Assembly (NCBI GenBank): GCA_009827215.1
Contig: WUAJ01000003.1
Coordinates: 1 to 32,165, forward strand
Length of the DNA stretch: 32,165 bases
Direction of reading: 5' to 3'
From: Phycisphaeraceae bacterium
GTDB lineage: Bacteria; Planctomycetota; Phycisphaerae; Phycisphaerales; UBA1924
Of this stretch, positions 1 to 8,579 are shown in pieces (position 1 is the first letter of the stretch; each line of letters starts with the position of its first letter). The notes beneath the pieces are model-generated. The model was not told where the DNA came from. It saw only the letters and a list, made by a program, of their open reading frames with translations, and searched no databases. The translations under genes were made by a program, and so were the position numbers.

Positions 1-1
1 A

Positions 2-202
2 CAAGCAGCTGGTGCAGCTGTTCTAGCGATGACCAACATAGTCTGCATCAACCTCAGCTCCGCCGCGATCCTGCTCGCACAAGGTGTGCGTCCCACAACC
101 TGGTACGACAAGGGACGCGCCAACAAAGCGACCATCACCGCGCTCATCACCTGGACCATCGCGCTGGGGATCCTCGCCGTGCTGATTGTGTACTTCTGGT
201 AA
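2..202 (+). CDS. C-terminal fragment of a hydrophobic membrane protein, probably DUF389 family (5' truncated by window)
   Basis: Frame 2 is open from the window edge to TAA at 200-202: QAAGAAVLAMTNIVCINLSSAAILLAQGVRPTTWYDKGRANKATITALITWTIALGILAVLIVYFW*; TNIVCINL...QGVRP resembles DUF389 proteins. Confidence 0.6.
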   Translation, partial: QAAGAAVLAMTNIVCINLSSAAILLAQGVRPTTWYDKGRANKATITALITWTIALGILAVLIVYFW

Positions 203-1291
203 CTAGTCCGAATCGCTCGACCGCTCGCGCCGGAACACGATCTTGATCGACACCTCGATCAGATCATCCCCCTCGATCTCGTCGATCTGCTTGCCCTTCG
301 CTTTCCACTGATAGATCGCGTTGAGCAACGGCTCATCCACCCCCGAAAACCCCGACGAATACACCACACGCCGATCGCGTAGAAACTCCGCCTTCGCTAC
401 TTTCCCCTCGCGATTGAAATAGATCAGCACGATCGGATTCTTCGGGACCGCCGACATACGGACCGTAGAGCTGTAGCGCGGACGCACCGTGATGATCTCG
501 AGCCCCTTGCCCGCGATCGGCGCGTTGGGTTTGTACGGATCCACATCAAGCGCCCGCTTAATTCGCGTAGCGACCACCTCCCGCTCCGACAACACACCAG
601 GCGCTCCAACTGGTCTTTCTGTATCAGGCTGTGTGGCACTTTCTGAAGCTTCCGACTGTTGTTGAGCAGATTGCTCAGATGTCGATTCCGCTTCAGTATC
701 AGTTGGTTCATCCATCGGCTGTTCGGCTGACTCTTCAGCCGTCGCGATCACAACCCCTTCACCCTCATCGACTGGAATCTGCTCAAGCACAGGTTGGACC
801 GCTGGATCAATGATTGGATCGACAACCTCGTCATCGACCTGCGCTTCTTCCTGTTCCTCGATTTGTTCCTGAACCAGCTCTTCCGTTTGCTCAACCACTT
901 GCATCGGATCTTCATTGTTCTCGATCGGTTGCTGCTCCGGCACAGCTTGGGTTGGTTCGGTGATCTGCTCCTCACCCACCGCTGTGGTTTGCGCCGCTTG
1001 TTCAGTTTCCGAGATCGCCGCCTCGCCGCGCACTGCTTCGCGCTGCTCGATCCCGAGCCAATCGATCGATGCTGACTGTGCTTCGTTGAGACCAAGCCGG
1101 AGTTCTTCTTCCTGCTCAACTTGCTCGATCATCTCCTGAGGAGCCATCGATGCAAACGAATCGCCTCCACTCCCAGGAACTCCTGTCCACAGCAGCACCA
1201 ACACCACAAGCATATGCAACAGCAGACTCAGCGCCATCGATCCCGACAACGCCCCACGACGATGATCAAGCTCGATCAATCCCGCGCTCAT
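203..1291 (-). CDS. TonB-like energy transducer: N-terminal TM helix, long Glu/Gln-rich linker, C-terminal TonB-like domain
   Basis: ORF 362 aa; ALSLLLHMLVVLVLLW TM near N-terminus, acidic/Gln-rich spacer, basic C-terminal domain; ATG overlaps the exbD stop (ATGA). Confidence 0.65.
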   Translation of the reverse strand: MSAGLIELDHRRGALSGSMALSLLLHMLVVLVLLWTGVPGSGGDSFASMAPQEMIEQVEQEEELRLGLNEAQSASIDWLGIEQREAVRGEAAISETEQAAQTTAVGEEQITEPTQAVPEQQPIENNEDPMQVVEQTEELVQEQIEEQEEAQVDDEVVDPIIDPAVQPVLEQIPVDEGEGVVIATAEESAEQPMDEPTDTEAESTSEQSAQQQSEASESATQPDTERPVGAPGVLSEREVVATRIKRALDVDPYKPNAPIAGKGLEIITVRPRYSSTVRMSAVPKNPIVLIYFNREGKVAKAEFLRDRRVVYSSGFSGVDEPLLNAIYQWKAKGKQIDEIEGDDLIEVSIKIVFRRERSSDSD

Positions 1292-1707
1292 CAGTCTGCT
1301 CCCCCGTCTTCCCTCCCCAGAATCGAGAACGCGCCCAACCCCGCGCCTGTCAATCGATCCGCGAGTTCGATCAGCACCCCAGAGCTCGACCCCACATCCA
1401 CCGCAAGCACAATCGGAGCTTCGGACTGTTCCTCCCGCGCCGCTTGCACCATACCCACCACCGATTCCATGTCCGCTTCTTCACGATTGACCAGAAGCCC
1501 ACCATCATCAAGAACCGCGATGGTAATTGGTTCCACCCGCTCCGCCGCCGTCCCAGACGCGAGCTCAGGGAGATCCACATTGAGCACATCGGCGCGCACC
1601 ATCATCACAATGGAAACCACAAAGAACGTCAGCAACAAAAACACAACATCAATCATCGGCGTCAGCTCAACACGCACCTCATCAACATCTCGCCGCAGCC
1701 GTCTCAT
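1291..1707 (-). CDS. exbD: ExbD/TolR family biopolymer transport protein
   Basis: MRRLRRDVDEVRVELTPMIDVVFLLLTFFVVS is an ExbD/TolR signature; start placed at 1707, overlapping the upstream stop. Confidence 0.85.
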   Translation of the reverse strand: MRRLRRDVDEVRVELTPMIDVVFLLLTFFVVSIVMMVRADVLNVDLPELASGTAAERVEPITIAVLDDGGLLVNREEADMESVVGMVQAAREEQSEAPIVLAVDVGSSSGVLIELADRLTGAGLGAFSILGREDGGAD

Positions 1708-2942
1708 CACGCACCCCCTCCATCCGCGACCGGACGCACATACTCGCGCCCGCCCCACTTCGTCGGAGTCCCCGTCTCCAGATCCTGCGCTGCTTGTCTA
1801 AAGATCTTCCCAACCAAAAACGACCCAAACCAGAACCCAAAGACCTGCCCAAACGGCGCATGACTCATCCGCAGCATCAATCCCACAGCAACAAACCACG
1901 CAAGCACTCCAGCACCACCCACAATCCCCCCGCCGATCTGCGTCACCGGATTCCCGAGCCAAATCGCGAGCACCATGCACGCAACCGACATATCAGGGAG
2001 TAGCGCATTGAGCACAGGCACACGCACCGAGTACCGCTTGAGCCGACCCGCCTCACGATTCGCCGATTCTGTATAAATCCGCTTCCACCCACGCACAAAC
2101 TCTTCCCAGCTCCCGTACATCCCGCAGCGCAGGATCCCATCCGCCATCAGCAATCCCCCACGCTTCCCGCGATACTTGAGCAGCAGCGCAAACGCGATAT
2201 CCTCAAGCACCGCCCCCTTGACCGCCTCGTGCCCACCGATGTCCTGGTACGCATCCGATCGAAACAGCATGAACTGCCCGTTCGCAAACGGCCGCTGACG
2301 CTCCCCGTCCGTATTCACCCTCAGCAACGGATACTGACGCGCCAGCTCAAACGCCGCCGCGGGCTGCACCCACTTCTCAAACCACTGCTCCCCCTCCAGC
2401 GTGCTCAGCAGACTCAGCATGTCCAAGCCGCGATCATTCGCCAGCGCCACCGTCGCACGAACGCACGCCGGATCAAACCACGTATCCGCATCGCTAAACA
2501 GCAGCACATCCGCGTCCCGCGCCCCGTTCGAGCGCGTCACACCGCTATGCGCCGCGTGCACCTTCCCGGCCCAATCATCCGGACACTCCGTGATCTCCAC
2601 GATCTCAAACCGATGATCCCCATCAATCGCCTCAAGCGCGACCCCCTTCGTGTCGTCCGTGCACCGATCCAGCGCCAGCACGATGTTCAACCGATCGTAA
2701 TCCTGCGCCTTGAGCGAACGGATCAGCTTCGCGATATTTCCCGCCTCGTTATGCGCCGGAACCACGATGCACACCCGCTCTTCCGGAGGCGTCCGATCCG
2801 CGATCGAGATCCCGTCCCTCGCTGTGGGAAGCATACGATTCGTCTTGACAATCGCCGCGGTCACCGCCCCCCAGTACACCAGCGAAGCCACCGCCCCCAG
2901 CAACAAAACAAACATCACAACATCAAGCATCAAGGTAGGCAT
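1707..2942 (-). CDS. Glycosyltransferase family 2, membrane anchored
   Basis: VCIVVPAHNEAGNIAKLIRSLKAQ...VLALDRCTDDT...LLFSDADTWF; N- and C-terminal TM segments; ORF extends to TTG at 2963, ATG at 2942 preferred. Confidence 0.85.
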   Translation of the reverse strand: MPTLMLDVVMFVLLLGAVASLVYWGAVTAAIVKTNRMLPTARDGISIADRTPPEERVCIVVPAHNEAGNIAKLIRSLKAQDYDRLNIVLALDRCTDDTKGVALEAIDGDHRFEIVEITECPDDWAGKVHAAHSGVTRSNGARDADVLLFSDADTWFDPACVRATVALANDRGLDMLSLLSTLEGEQWFEKWVQPAAAFELARQYPLLRVNTDGERQRPFANGQFMLFRSDAYQDIGGHEAVKGAVLEDIAFALLLKYRGKRGGLLMADGILRCGMYGSWEEFVRGWKRIYTESANREAGRLKRYSVRVPVLNALLPDMSVACMVLAIWLGNPVTQIGGGIVGGAGVLAWFVAVGLMLRMSHAPFGQVFGFWFGSFLVGKIFRQAAQDLETGTPTKWGGREYVRPVADGGGA

Positions 2943-3018
2943 AGCGTCTTGGAATCCTTCCAACCAATCCTAGGGACGCAAGCTCCATCCCCCCACCACT
3001 ATTTCAGTTTCGCCCGTA

Positions 3019-3046
3019 TTGACTCCATAATCAGCCGCCCTAGCAT
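3019..3046 (+). promoter_or_regulatory. Candidate sigma70-type promoter upstream of the 3104 ORF
   Basis: TTGACT - 16 nt - TAGCAT. Confidence 0.3.
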
Positions 3047-3103
3047 TCACGCTATGGAATCCGACCAGAAATCACCATCCTCCCAAGCGGACGGGCCGAT
3101 GCG

Positions 3104-3640
3104 ATGCCATTGCCCCTCTTGCTCCAACTCGTCTCCACGAGCGCGATCGTAGCCGGATCGCTCTGCGCCATCCTCGCGTACCTGCGAGGTGCCAAATCAC
3201 ACAAACAATCACTCAACGCCCAGGTCTTCCTCAACCTGACGGAGCGTCACGCATCGCTGATCGCGTTCCGCAGACTTGACGCCGACCTCCGCCTCAACGA
3301 CCATTGGCAAGGCGACCTCGAAACCGCCGTCGCGATCCGTGAGTACTTCGACCTGCTCGCCCACGAGCACGCGCTTGTGGACCTCGGAATCCTCGACCAG
3401 CAGGTCTGGAAGATCTGGCAGCCCGACATCACGCGCATCGTCAACACCCAGCTCGTCTCCGAGGTCTGGAACAAACGCACGCGCCACCTCCACCGCGCCA
3501 GCCCCGACTTCGTCCGCTACATCGACACGCTCATGTCCCACCAGCGAGGGGTCTTCTGCGATGGACACACCGGGAGCACCGTCCGCGTAGCCGACAAGCG
3601 CCATCGCTCGCCGCAATCCACGCAAATCTCCCCCGCCTGA
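3104..3640 (+). CDS. Hypothetical protein with N-terminal TM segment (DUF4760-like)
   Basis: ORF 178 aa: MPLPLLLQLVSTSAIVAGSLCAILAYLRGAKSHKQSLNAQVFLNLTERHASL...; start codon uncertain. Confidence 0.55.
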   Translation: MPLPLLLQLVSTSAIVAGSLCAILAYLRGAKSHKQSLNAQVFLNLTERHASLIAFRRLDADLRLNDHWQGDLETAVAIREYFDLLAHEHALVDLGILDQQVWKIWQPDITRIVNTQLVSEVWNKRTRHLHRASPDFVRYIDTLMSHQRGVFCDGHTGSTVRVADKRHRSPQSTQISPA

Positions 3641-3687
3641 CGCACCCCCTGTTTCCCCCTACAATCTCAGCAGATCGGAGCAACCAC

Positions 3688-4152
3688 ATGCTGGTCCAAA
3701 TGGAACTCTCCAGAATCCTGATCCACGAGCGCAAAGCCGAGCAGCTCATCGAGCTCCGCGAAGCGGATCCGAACCTCGACGCTCCACGCGCCTTCCCCAT
3801 CGTGATCGGGATCGTCGAAGCCGCCGCGATCGGACGTCGTCTCGAAGGCATGGAACTCCCACGCCCCATGACCCACGACCTGCTCGCATCGACCATCACC
3901 GGACTCGGCGCAACCCTCGAAGCGATCACCATCACCGACCTCATCGACGGCGCCTTCATCGCCCAGCTCTCAATAGCCCGACCCGACGGCCACCTCGTCC
4001 ACATCGACGCCCGCCCCTCCGACGCGATCGCGCTCGGAGTCGCGACCAATGTCCCGATCTTCGCGGACGAATCCGTCATCGAGCAAGCATGCGTGATGAC
4101 CCCGCCAAATGACGACACCGACGAAGATTTCAACGAATCCAGTCGTCATTAA
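3688..4152 (+). CDS. Bifunctional nuclease (BFN/DUF151) domain protein
   Basis: FPIVIGIVEAAAIGRRLEG...RPMTHDLL...HVDARPSDAIALGV-type motif (HIDARPSDAIALGVATNVPIF). Confidence 0.85.
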   Translation: MLVQMELSRILIHERKAEQLIELREADPNLDAPRAFPIVIGIVEAAAIGRRLEGMELPRPMTHDLLASTITGLGATLEAITITDLIDGAFIAQLSIARPDGHLVHIDARPSDAIALGVATNVPIFADESVIEQACVMTPPNDDTDEDFNESSRH

Positions 4153-4249
4153 CAAACAACCTGAAAGTGACAACGTCGCTAACACAATCTGAATAGTTGA
4201 GTGAGTTTTTCGTGTGCACATACACTCAAGGTTGATTCAGAATTAATCC

Positions 4250-4277
4250 TTGTACCAGATCTCAATTCTTGTAAAAT
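4250..4277 (+). promoter_or_regulatory. Candidate promoter of the PEP-CTERM-like gene
   Basis: TTGTAC - 16 nt - TAAAAT in an AT-rich intergenic stretch. Confidence 0.35.
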
Positions 4278-4329
4278 CAAATCGACCGACACCCGTTTAT
4301 TGGTAGTTCATTTGGAGAAGGAGAAAGAT

Positions 4330-5037
4330 ATGAAACACATCCATTTATTATCCGATCGCACGAAACTGATCCCAACCATCGTTTGTGCGATGTCGATCGC
4401 AGGCACAGCACACTCGAGCGTCACTTTCACAAACCTCGACAGGACAATCACTGTCCCCGGAAGTTCAGATTCCAGCAGTGATCTCTTCACACAGTTCGAT
4501 AGCGAGGTCCATTACACCGAAGATACAGGCGGGGTCTTTGCTCCGGCATCTTCAAACGCCTCCCAGACCTCATTACTCGATAACGCAACACAAACGCTCA
4601 CTTTCGATGGCTCTGCATCTGCCGGCGGAGGAGCCATTAGTGGTTCAAGCTCGTCGAATACCCTGTTTCTTGATTTCTCAATCGGAGCCGGCATGTCCGC
4701 CGAGATGATGTTGACCGGCGAGATCTTCGGCCGTGACGGGGGAGGGATCGATCCTGGATCTTCTGGAGGAATCGGAACCGCAAGGATTCAGCTCTTCCAA
4801 AATGGCGGTCTGATCTACAACAACTTCTCAGGTACCGCCGGCACCACCATCGTCAACGATCTCCTCACTCTCGATACTGGAACCTACGAACTCAGCATTG
4901 TTTTAAACGCGAGTGGTATTCCACAGACGGGTTCCGGATTGGGCCGAGCAGACCTCACCGTCGAGTTCATTCCAACCCCAGGCACCGCAACCATCGCACT
5001 CGCCTTCGGCCTCATCTCCACCCGCCGCAGACGATAA
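4330..5037 (+). CDS. Secreted protein with PEP-CTERM-like C-terminal sorting signal
   Basis: Signal-like N-terminus MKHIHLLSDRTKLIPTIVCAMSIAGTAHS; C-terminus PTPGTATIALAFGLISTRRRR; SD GGAGAAGGAGA upstream of 4330. Confidence 0.7.
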   Translation: MKHIHLLSDRTKLIPTIVCAMSIAGTAHSSVTFTNLDRTITVPGSSDSSSDLFTQFDSEVHYTEDTGGVFAPASSNASQTSLLDNATQTLTFDGSASAGGGAISGSSSSNTLFLDFSIGAGMSAEMMLTGEIFGRDGGGIDPGSSGGIGTARIQLFQNGGLIYNNFSGTAGTTIVNDLLTLDTGTYELSIVLNASGIPQTGSGLGRADLTVEFIPTPGTATIALAFGLISTRRRR

Positions 5038-5066
5038 AGCTTCTACCTAGTTCCAAATACCCAAGG

Positions 5067-5096
5067 CACCTCTCAATCGAGAGGTGTCATTCTTTT
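5067..5096 (+). terminator. Intrinsic terminator
   Basis: CACCTCTC-AATC-GAGAGGTG perfect 8-bp stem followed by TCATTCTTTT. Confidence 0.75.
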
Positions 5097-5099
5097 GTA

Positions 5100-5888
5100 T
5101 CAATGCTCCGCCCCAACAATGTCATTAGTTGACGCACAAGTGCTACCACCGCATTCAGGACAGGCCGTCACATCTTCTAGACCAGCGAGGTCATACCCAC
5201 AGGATTCGCACATGTGTTCTGGGAGCACCTTACGGCGCCCAAGTACAGCCCAAACAAGCAATGACCCCATTGTTAAGAGATCGAATACCAATGAAAATGA
5301 GGTGTATTCAAACATATCAAACGCATAGAAGATAACAACATCCCCTGGTGGAAAATCATTGGTCTTGTGGATCCAAACTGCGTTGAACAAAGTGAGCACA
5401 ACAGCCAATCCCCACAATACAGCAACGAGTTTGCATCGAGTCAGAAATACCAAGACGACAGCTGTTAAAGCAACTCCAAGAACTTCGAGCAACTGGAATC
5501 GATAAAAATTGAATCCAAATCTTGCTCGCCCAAGTGCCAAGTTGCCTTCGAGCGCCACAACAAACCAAAAAGTACAAAGAACAAAGATAAGTAGCTGAAT
5601 AGACGAACGAAACCGATATGGTGCGATTTTCATTGCGAGCAGTACCGATGCTCCTGTCACAATACTCACAGATATCCCAAAGATGCTGAAACCCAAATAT
5701 GGCAATCTGATGACAAACAACATCATTGAATCGACACCAAATGCCGAAACAACGAGCTTCATTAGTTCATAACGAAGCTCGACCCCAGCAAACATCGCCA
5801 CGACAAGAGCAATCAATATCACTGCTGACACACACCCCACCCAACCAAAGCCGAGAAGGGGGTCCTTGATGTGCTTCCTCTTGCGCAT
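5100..5888 (-). CDS. Multi-TM hypothetical protein with C-terminal zinc ribbon
   Basis: Several TM segments then CESCGYDLAGLEDVTACPECGG. Confidence 0.65.
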   Translation of the reverse strand: MRKRKHIKDPLLGFGWVGCVSAVILIALVVAMFAGVELRYELMKLVVSAFGVDSMMLFVIRLPYLGFSIFGISVSIVTGASVLLAMKIAPYRFRSSIQLLIFVLCTFWFVVALEGNLALGRARFGFNFYRFQLLEVLGVALTAVVLVFLTRCKLVAVLWGLAVVLTLFNAVWIHKTNDFPPGDVVIFYAFDMFEYTSFSLVFDLLTMGSLLVWAVLGRRKVLPEHMCESCGYDLAGLEDVTACPECGGSTCASTNDIVGAEH

Positions 5889-5937
5889 AACTGAACCATC
5901 CTATACGCGACTTCCTTTATACCTATAATCCCCTCCC

Positions 5938-7263
5938 ATGCCCGCCCCCACTTCATCTAACCTCCCACCCTTCGATGCCGCCGTCGCGGCTCCCGTGTAC
6001 CTCACGCGTGACATCCCAGGAATCGGAGGCACCATCAAAAACCGTCCCGACGACTTCCTCGTCACCGAGCTCCCGCTCTACCAACCCGCAGGGCACGGCG
6101 AGCACATCTATATGCTCATCGAAAAACGAGGACTCTCCACGCTCCAGCTCCGCGACATCGTCGCGCGTCACTTCAAAGTCGGGAAGCGATCCATTGGGCA
6201 CGCCGGACTCAAAGACAAGCACGCAATCACGCAGCAAGTCATCTCCGTCCACACGCCCGGGAAGACCCCTGAGGACTTCCCGTCGCTGCGCCACGACAAG
6301 CTCACCGTCCAGTGGGTCGATCTGCATACCAACAAACTCAAGCGTGGACATCTTGCCGGGAATCGCTTCTCGATCCGCGTGCGTGATGTCGATCCAACCG
6401 CCGTGCTCCACACGAACCGCGCCCTCCAACAACTCGCAAAGCAAGGCGTCCCCAACCGATTCGGACCCCAGCGCTTCGGACTCATCCAGAACAACCACGA
6501 GATCGGTCGCGCCCTGATCCTCGGCGATCACCAACACGCGATCGACCTCCTCCTCTCCCCACACCCACTGGCGCCCAAATCACAACACGACGCGCGCGAG
6601 TTGTACAAGGCAGGAAACTTTACCGCCGCCCGAGAAGCACTCCCCAAAGTCTTCAACATCGAGCGCCGCGTCCTGTCCCGCCTTGCCCAAGACGCCGACC
6701 CCCAAACCGCGATCACGGCGATCGACCAGACCGCGTTCGGCTTCTACATCTCCGCGTTCCAATCCGCGATTTTTAACCAGGTCCTCAACAACCGAGTCGC
6801 GGACGGCACCCACCACAAGCTGCTCCCCGGCGATCAGGGATTCCTGCTCAACTCCCGCCGAATGTTCCATGTGGAACAATCGGATCTCGAAAATTCGGAG
6901 ACCGCCGCTCGCCTCGAATCAGGCGAAATCAGTCCCTCAGGCCCGATGTGGGGCACCACGATGCCGAGGGCAACTGGGGAAATTGACGCGATTGAACTCC
7001 AAGCCCTTGCAAACACGGGAGTATCGACGAAAGATTTGGAATCGTGTGAGTCACGCGATCACCCCCAGATGATCGGAGGGGATCGCAGGCCGCTGAGGAT
7101 TCCGGTGATCGATCCGGAAGTCGAAGGCGGCGTCGACGAGCACGGCGCATACATCCGATGCGCGTTCGAGCTCCCACGCGGATCGTTCGCGACGACGGTG
7201 ATGGACGAAATCATGAAAGTCACTCCCGGCTCTACGAGTACTGACGACCACGCAGGAGAATGA
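5938..7263 (+). CDS. truD: tRNA pseudouridine synthase D (TruD)
   Basis: KNRPDDFLVTELPLY, GKRSIGHAGLKDKHAITQQ, NRFGPQRFG, SGPMWG motifs of TruD. Confidence 0.93.
   Translation: MPAPTSSNLPPFDAAVAAPVYLTRDIPGIGGTIKNRPDDFLVTELPLYQPAGHGEHIYMLIEKRGLSTLQLRDIVARHFKVGKRSIGHAGLKDKHAITQQVISVHTPGKTPEDFPSLRHDKLTVQWVDLHTNKLKRGHLAGNRFSIRVRDVDPTAVLHTNRALQQLAKQGVPNRFGPQRFGLIQNNHEIGRALILGDHQHAIDLLLSPHPLAPKSQHDARELYKAGNFTAAREALPKVFNIERRVLSRLAQDADPQTAITAIDQTAFGFYISAFQSAIFNQVLNNRVADGTHHKLLPGDQGFLLNSRRMFHVEQSDLENSETAARLESGEISPSGPMWGTTMPRATGEIDAIELQALANTGVSTKDLESCESRDHPQMIGGDRRPLRIPVIDPEVEGGVDEHGAYIRCAFELPRGSFATTVMDEIMKVTPGSTSTDDHAGE
6863..6878. promoter_or_regulatory. parS-like ParB binding site inside truD
   Basis: TGTTCCATGTGGAACA, one mismatch from TGTTCCACGTGGAACA. 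Confidence 0.6.
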
Positions 7264-7264
7264 A

Positions 7265-7909
7265 ATGAGCGATGACATCCGGCATATCTGTTTCGACTGG
7301 GGCGGGGTCATACTCAAAATCTGTCGTACTTGGGAAGAAGGCTGCGCTAGCGCCGGCATCGAGAAGAAGACCAAGAAAGCCGGGACGGCGTGCTACAAGA
7401 AGATGCGCGCCATCGAGCCGCGCTACCAAACAGGACAGATGAGCGACAAGGCGTTCTTCCGCTCGATCTCCAAAGCATGCGATGAGGCGTACTCGATCGA
7501 CGATGTTGCCGCGGTCCATCATGCGTGGTTGCTCGACGAGTACGAGGGGATGGGCGAGCTGATCGACGAGCTCAACGAGTACGCGGATCTGACGACTGGA
7601 TTGTTCTCCAACACGAACTCGCTTCACTGGGATCGGATGGAAGAGGAATCTCCGAGCGCGTTCATCATCGAGCACAAGCACGGCAGTCACTTGTTCGGAC
7701 TCGCAAAGCCGGACGAAAAAGCGTTCGCGGCCTACGAGCGCCGCGTCAATGCGGCGGGGTCGCAGATCCTATTCTTCGATGATTCCCCTGAGAATGTCGC
7801 GGGGGCTCGCGCCTTCGGCTGGAACGCGGAGCAGGTCGATTTCAAGAAGTGCACCGCGACCCAGGTTCGTGCGCATCTTGAGCGGCTGATGATTCTCGAA
7901 CCGGCATAA
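7265..7909 (+). CDS. HAD superfamily hydrolase
   Basis: ICFDWGGVIL N-terminal motif; KPDEKAFAAYERR; ILFFDDSPENVAGARAFGW. Confidence 0.85.
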   Translation: MSDDIRHICFDWGGVILKICRTWEEGCASAGIEKKTKKAGTACYKKMRAIEPRYQTGQMSDKAFFRSISKACDEAYSIDDVAAVHHAWLLDEYEGMGELIDELNEYADLTTGLFSNTNSLHWDRMEEESPSAFIIEHKHGSHLFGLAKPDEKAFAAYERRVNAAGSQILFFDDSPENVAGARAFGWNAEQVDFKKCTATQVRAHLERLMILEPA

Positions 7910-7950
7910 TCATCCACCATTGGCTATTTTGAGTTGTTAGGTTATTCTGC

Positions 7951-7980
7951 TTGACATTTACTTGTTGCAACACATAATAC
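7951..7980 (+). promoter_or_regulatory. marR promoter with embedded operator
   Basis: TTGACA (7951-7956), 18-nt spacer, TAATAC (7975-7980); palindrome TGTTGCAACA at 7963-7972 in the spacer. Confidence 0.6.
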
Positions 7981-7983
7981 AGC

Positions 7984-8487
7984 ATGGCTACGCAAAATAC
8001 AAAAACAGATTCTCGCTCTCGGCTCGCGGTTGAGCTTGGGAAGAAGAACGCGTTCACGATGCGTGAGCAGGAGGCGTATCTGAATCTGGTGCGGACGATG
8101 AGCGTGCTGGGGCGCGACTTTGCGCAGTTGTTTAAGAGCTTCGGCGTGTCGGAAACGCAGTACAACGCGCTGCGGATTATTGCGGGAGCCGGGAAGCAGG
8201 GCATACGGATGGAATCGATCGGGGAGCGGATGGTGGCGCATGATCCGGACACGACTCGGCTCGTGAATCGCTTGCTCGATGCGGGGTTTGTCGTCAAGGA
8301 GAAGCTCGAGGACGATCGCAGGTGCTCTGTCGTGCGGATCACTGGTGAGGGGCGGGCGCTGCTCAAGCGGATGCGGGGCAAGGTGGACCAGCTGCACAAG
8401 CAGCAGCTGGGGCACATGAAGGCGGGTGAGCTGGATCAACTCAACAGGTTGCTGGTCCTTGCACGCGATGGGGCAGAAACTGAATGA
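7984..8487 (+). CDS. MarR family transcriptional regulator
   Basis: Winged-helix pattern RIIAGAGKQGIRMESIGERMVAHDPDTTRLVNRLLDAGFVVKEKLEDDRRCSVVRITGEGRALL. Confidence 0.88.
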   Translation: MATQNTKTDSRSRLAVELGKKNAFTMREQEAYLNLVRTMSVLGRDFAQLFKSFGVSETQYNALRIIAGAGKQGIRMESIGERMVAHDPDTTRLVNRLLDAGFVVKEKLEDDRRCSVVRITGEGRALLKRMRGKVDQLHKQQLGHMKAGELDQLNRLLVLARDGAETE

Positions 8488-8509
8488 TCTGATTTTATTT
8501 GGAATAATA

Positions 8510-8523
8510 TGTGTTGCAACACA
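8510..8523. promoter_or_regulatory. Second copy of the marR-locus operator
   Basis: Perfect palindrome TGTGTTGCAACACA; shares 12/14 positions with the site at 7961-7974. Confidence 0.6.
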
Positions 8524-8579
8524 CTTTATACAGGTAACACTCCACGGCACTCGCTGGAGCACAGGAAAGGAGCGGCATC

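Noticed and set aside
424-1139. Several antisense ORFs opposite the TonB-like gene
   Set aside because: Low-complexity Arg/Ser/Leu-rich shadow ORFs typical of GC-rich coding DNA; the minus frame has the sensible TM and domain layout.
7951-8530. DnaA boxes in the AT-rich stretches near the skew switch
   Set aside because: No convincing TTATNCACA cluster; closest matches (e.g. TTATACAGG) have several mismatches. The palindromes are better explained as MarR operators.
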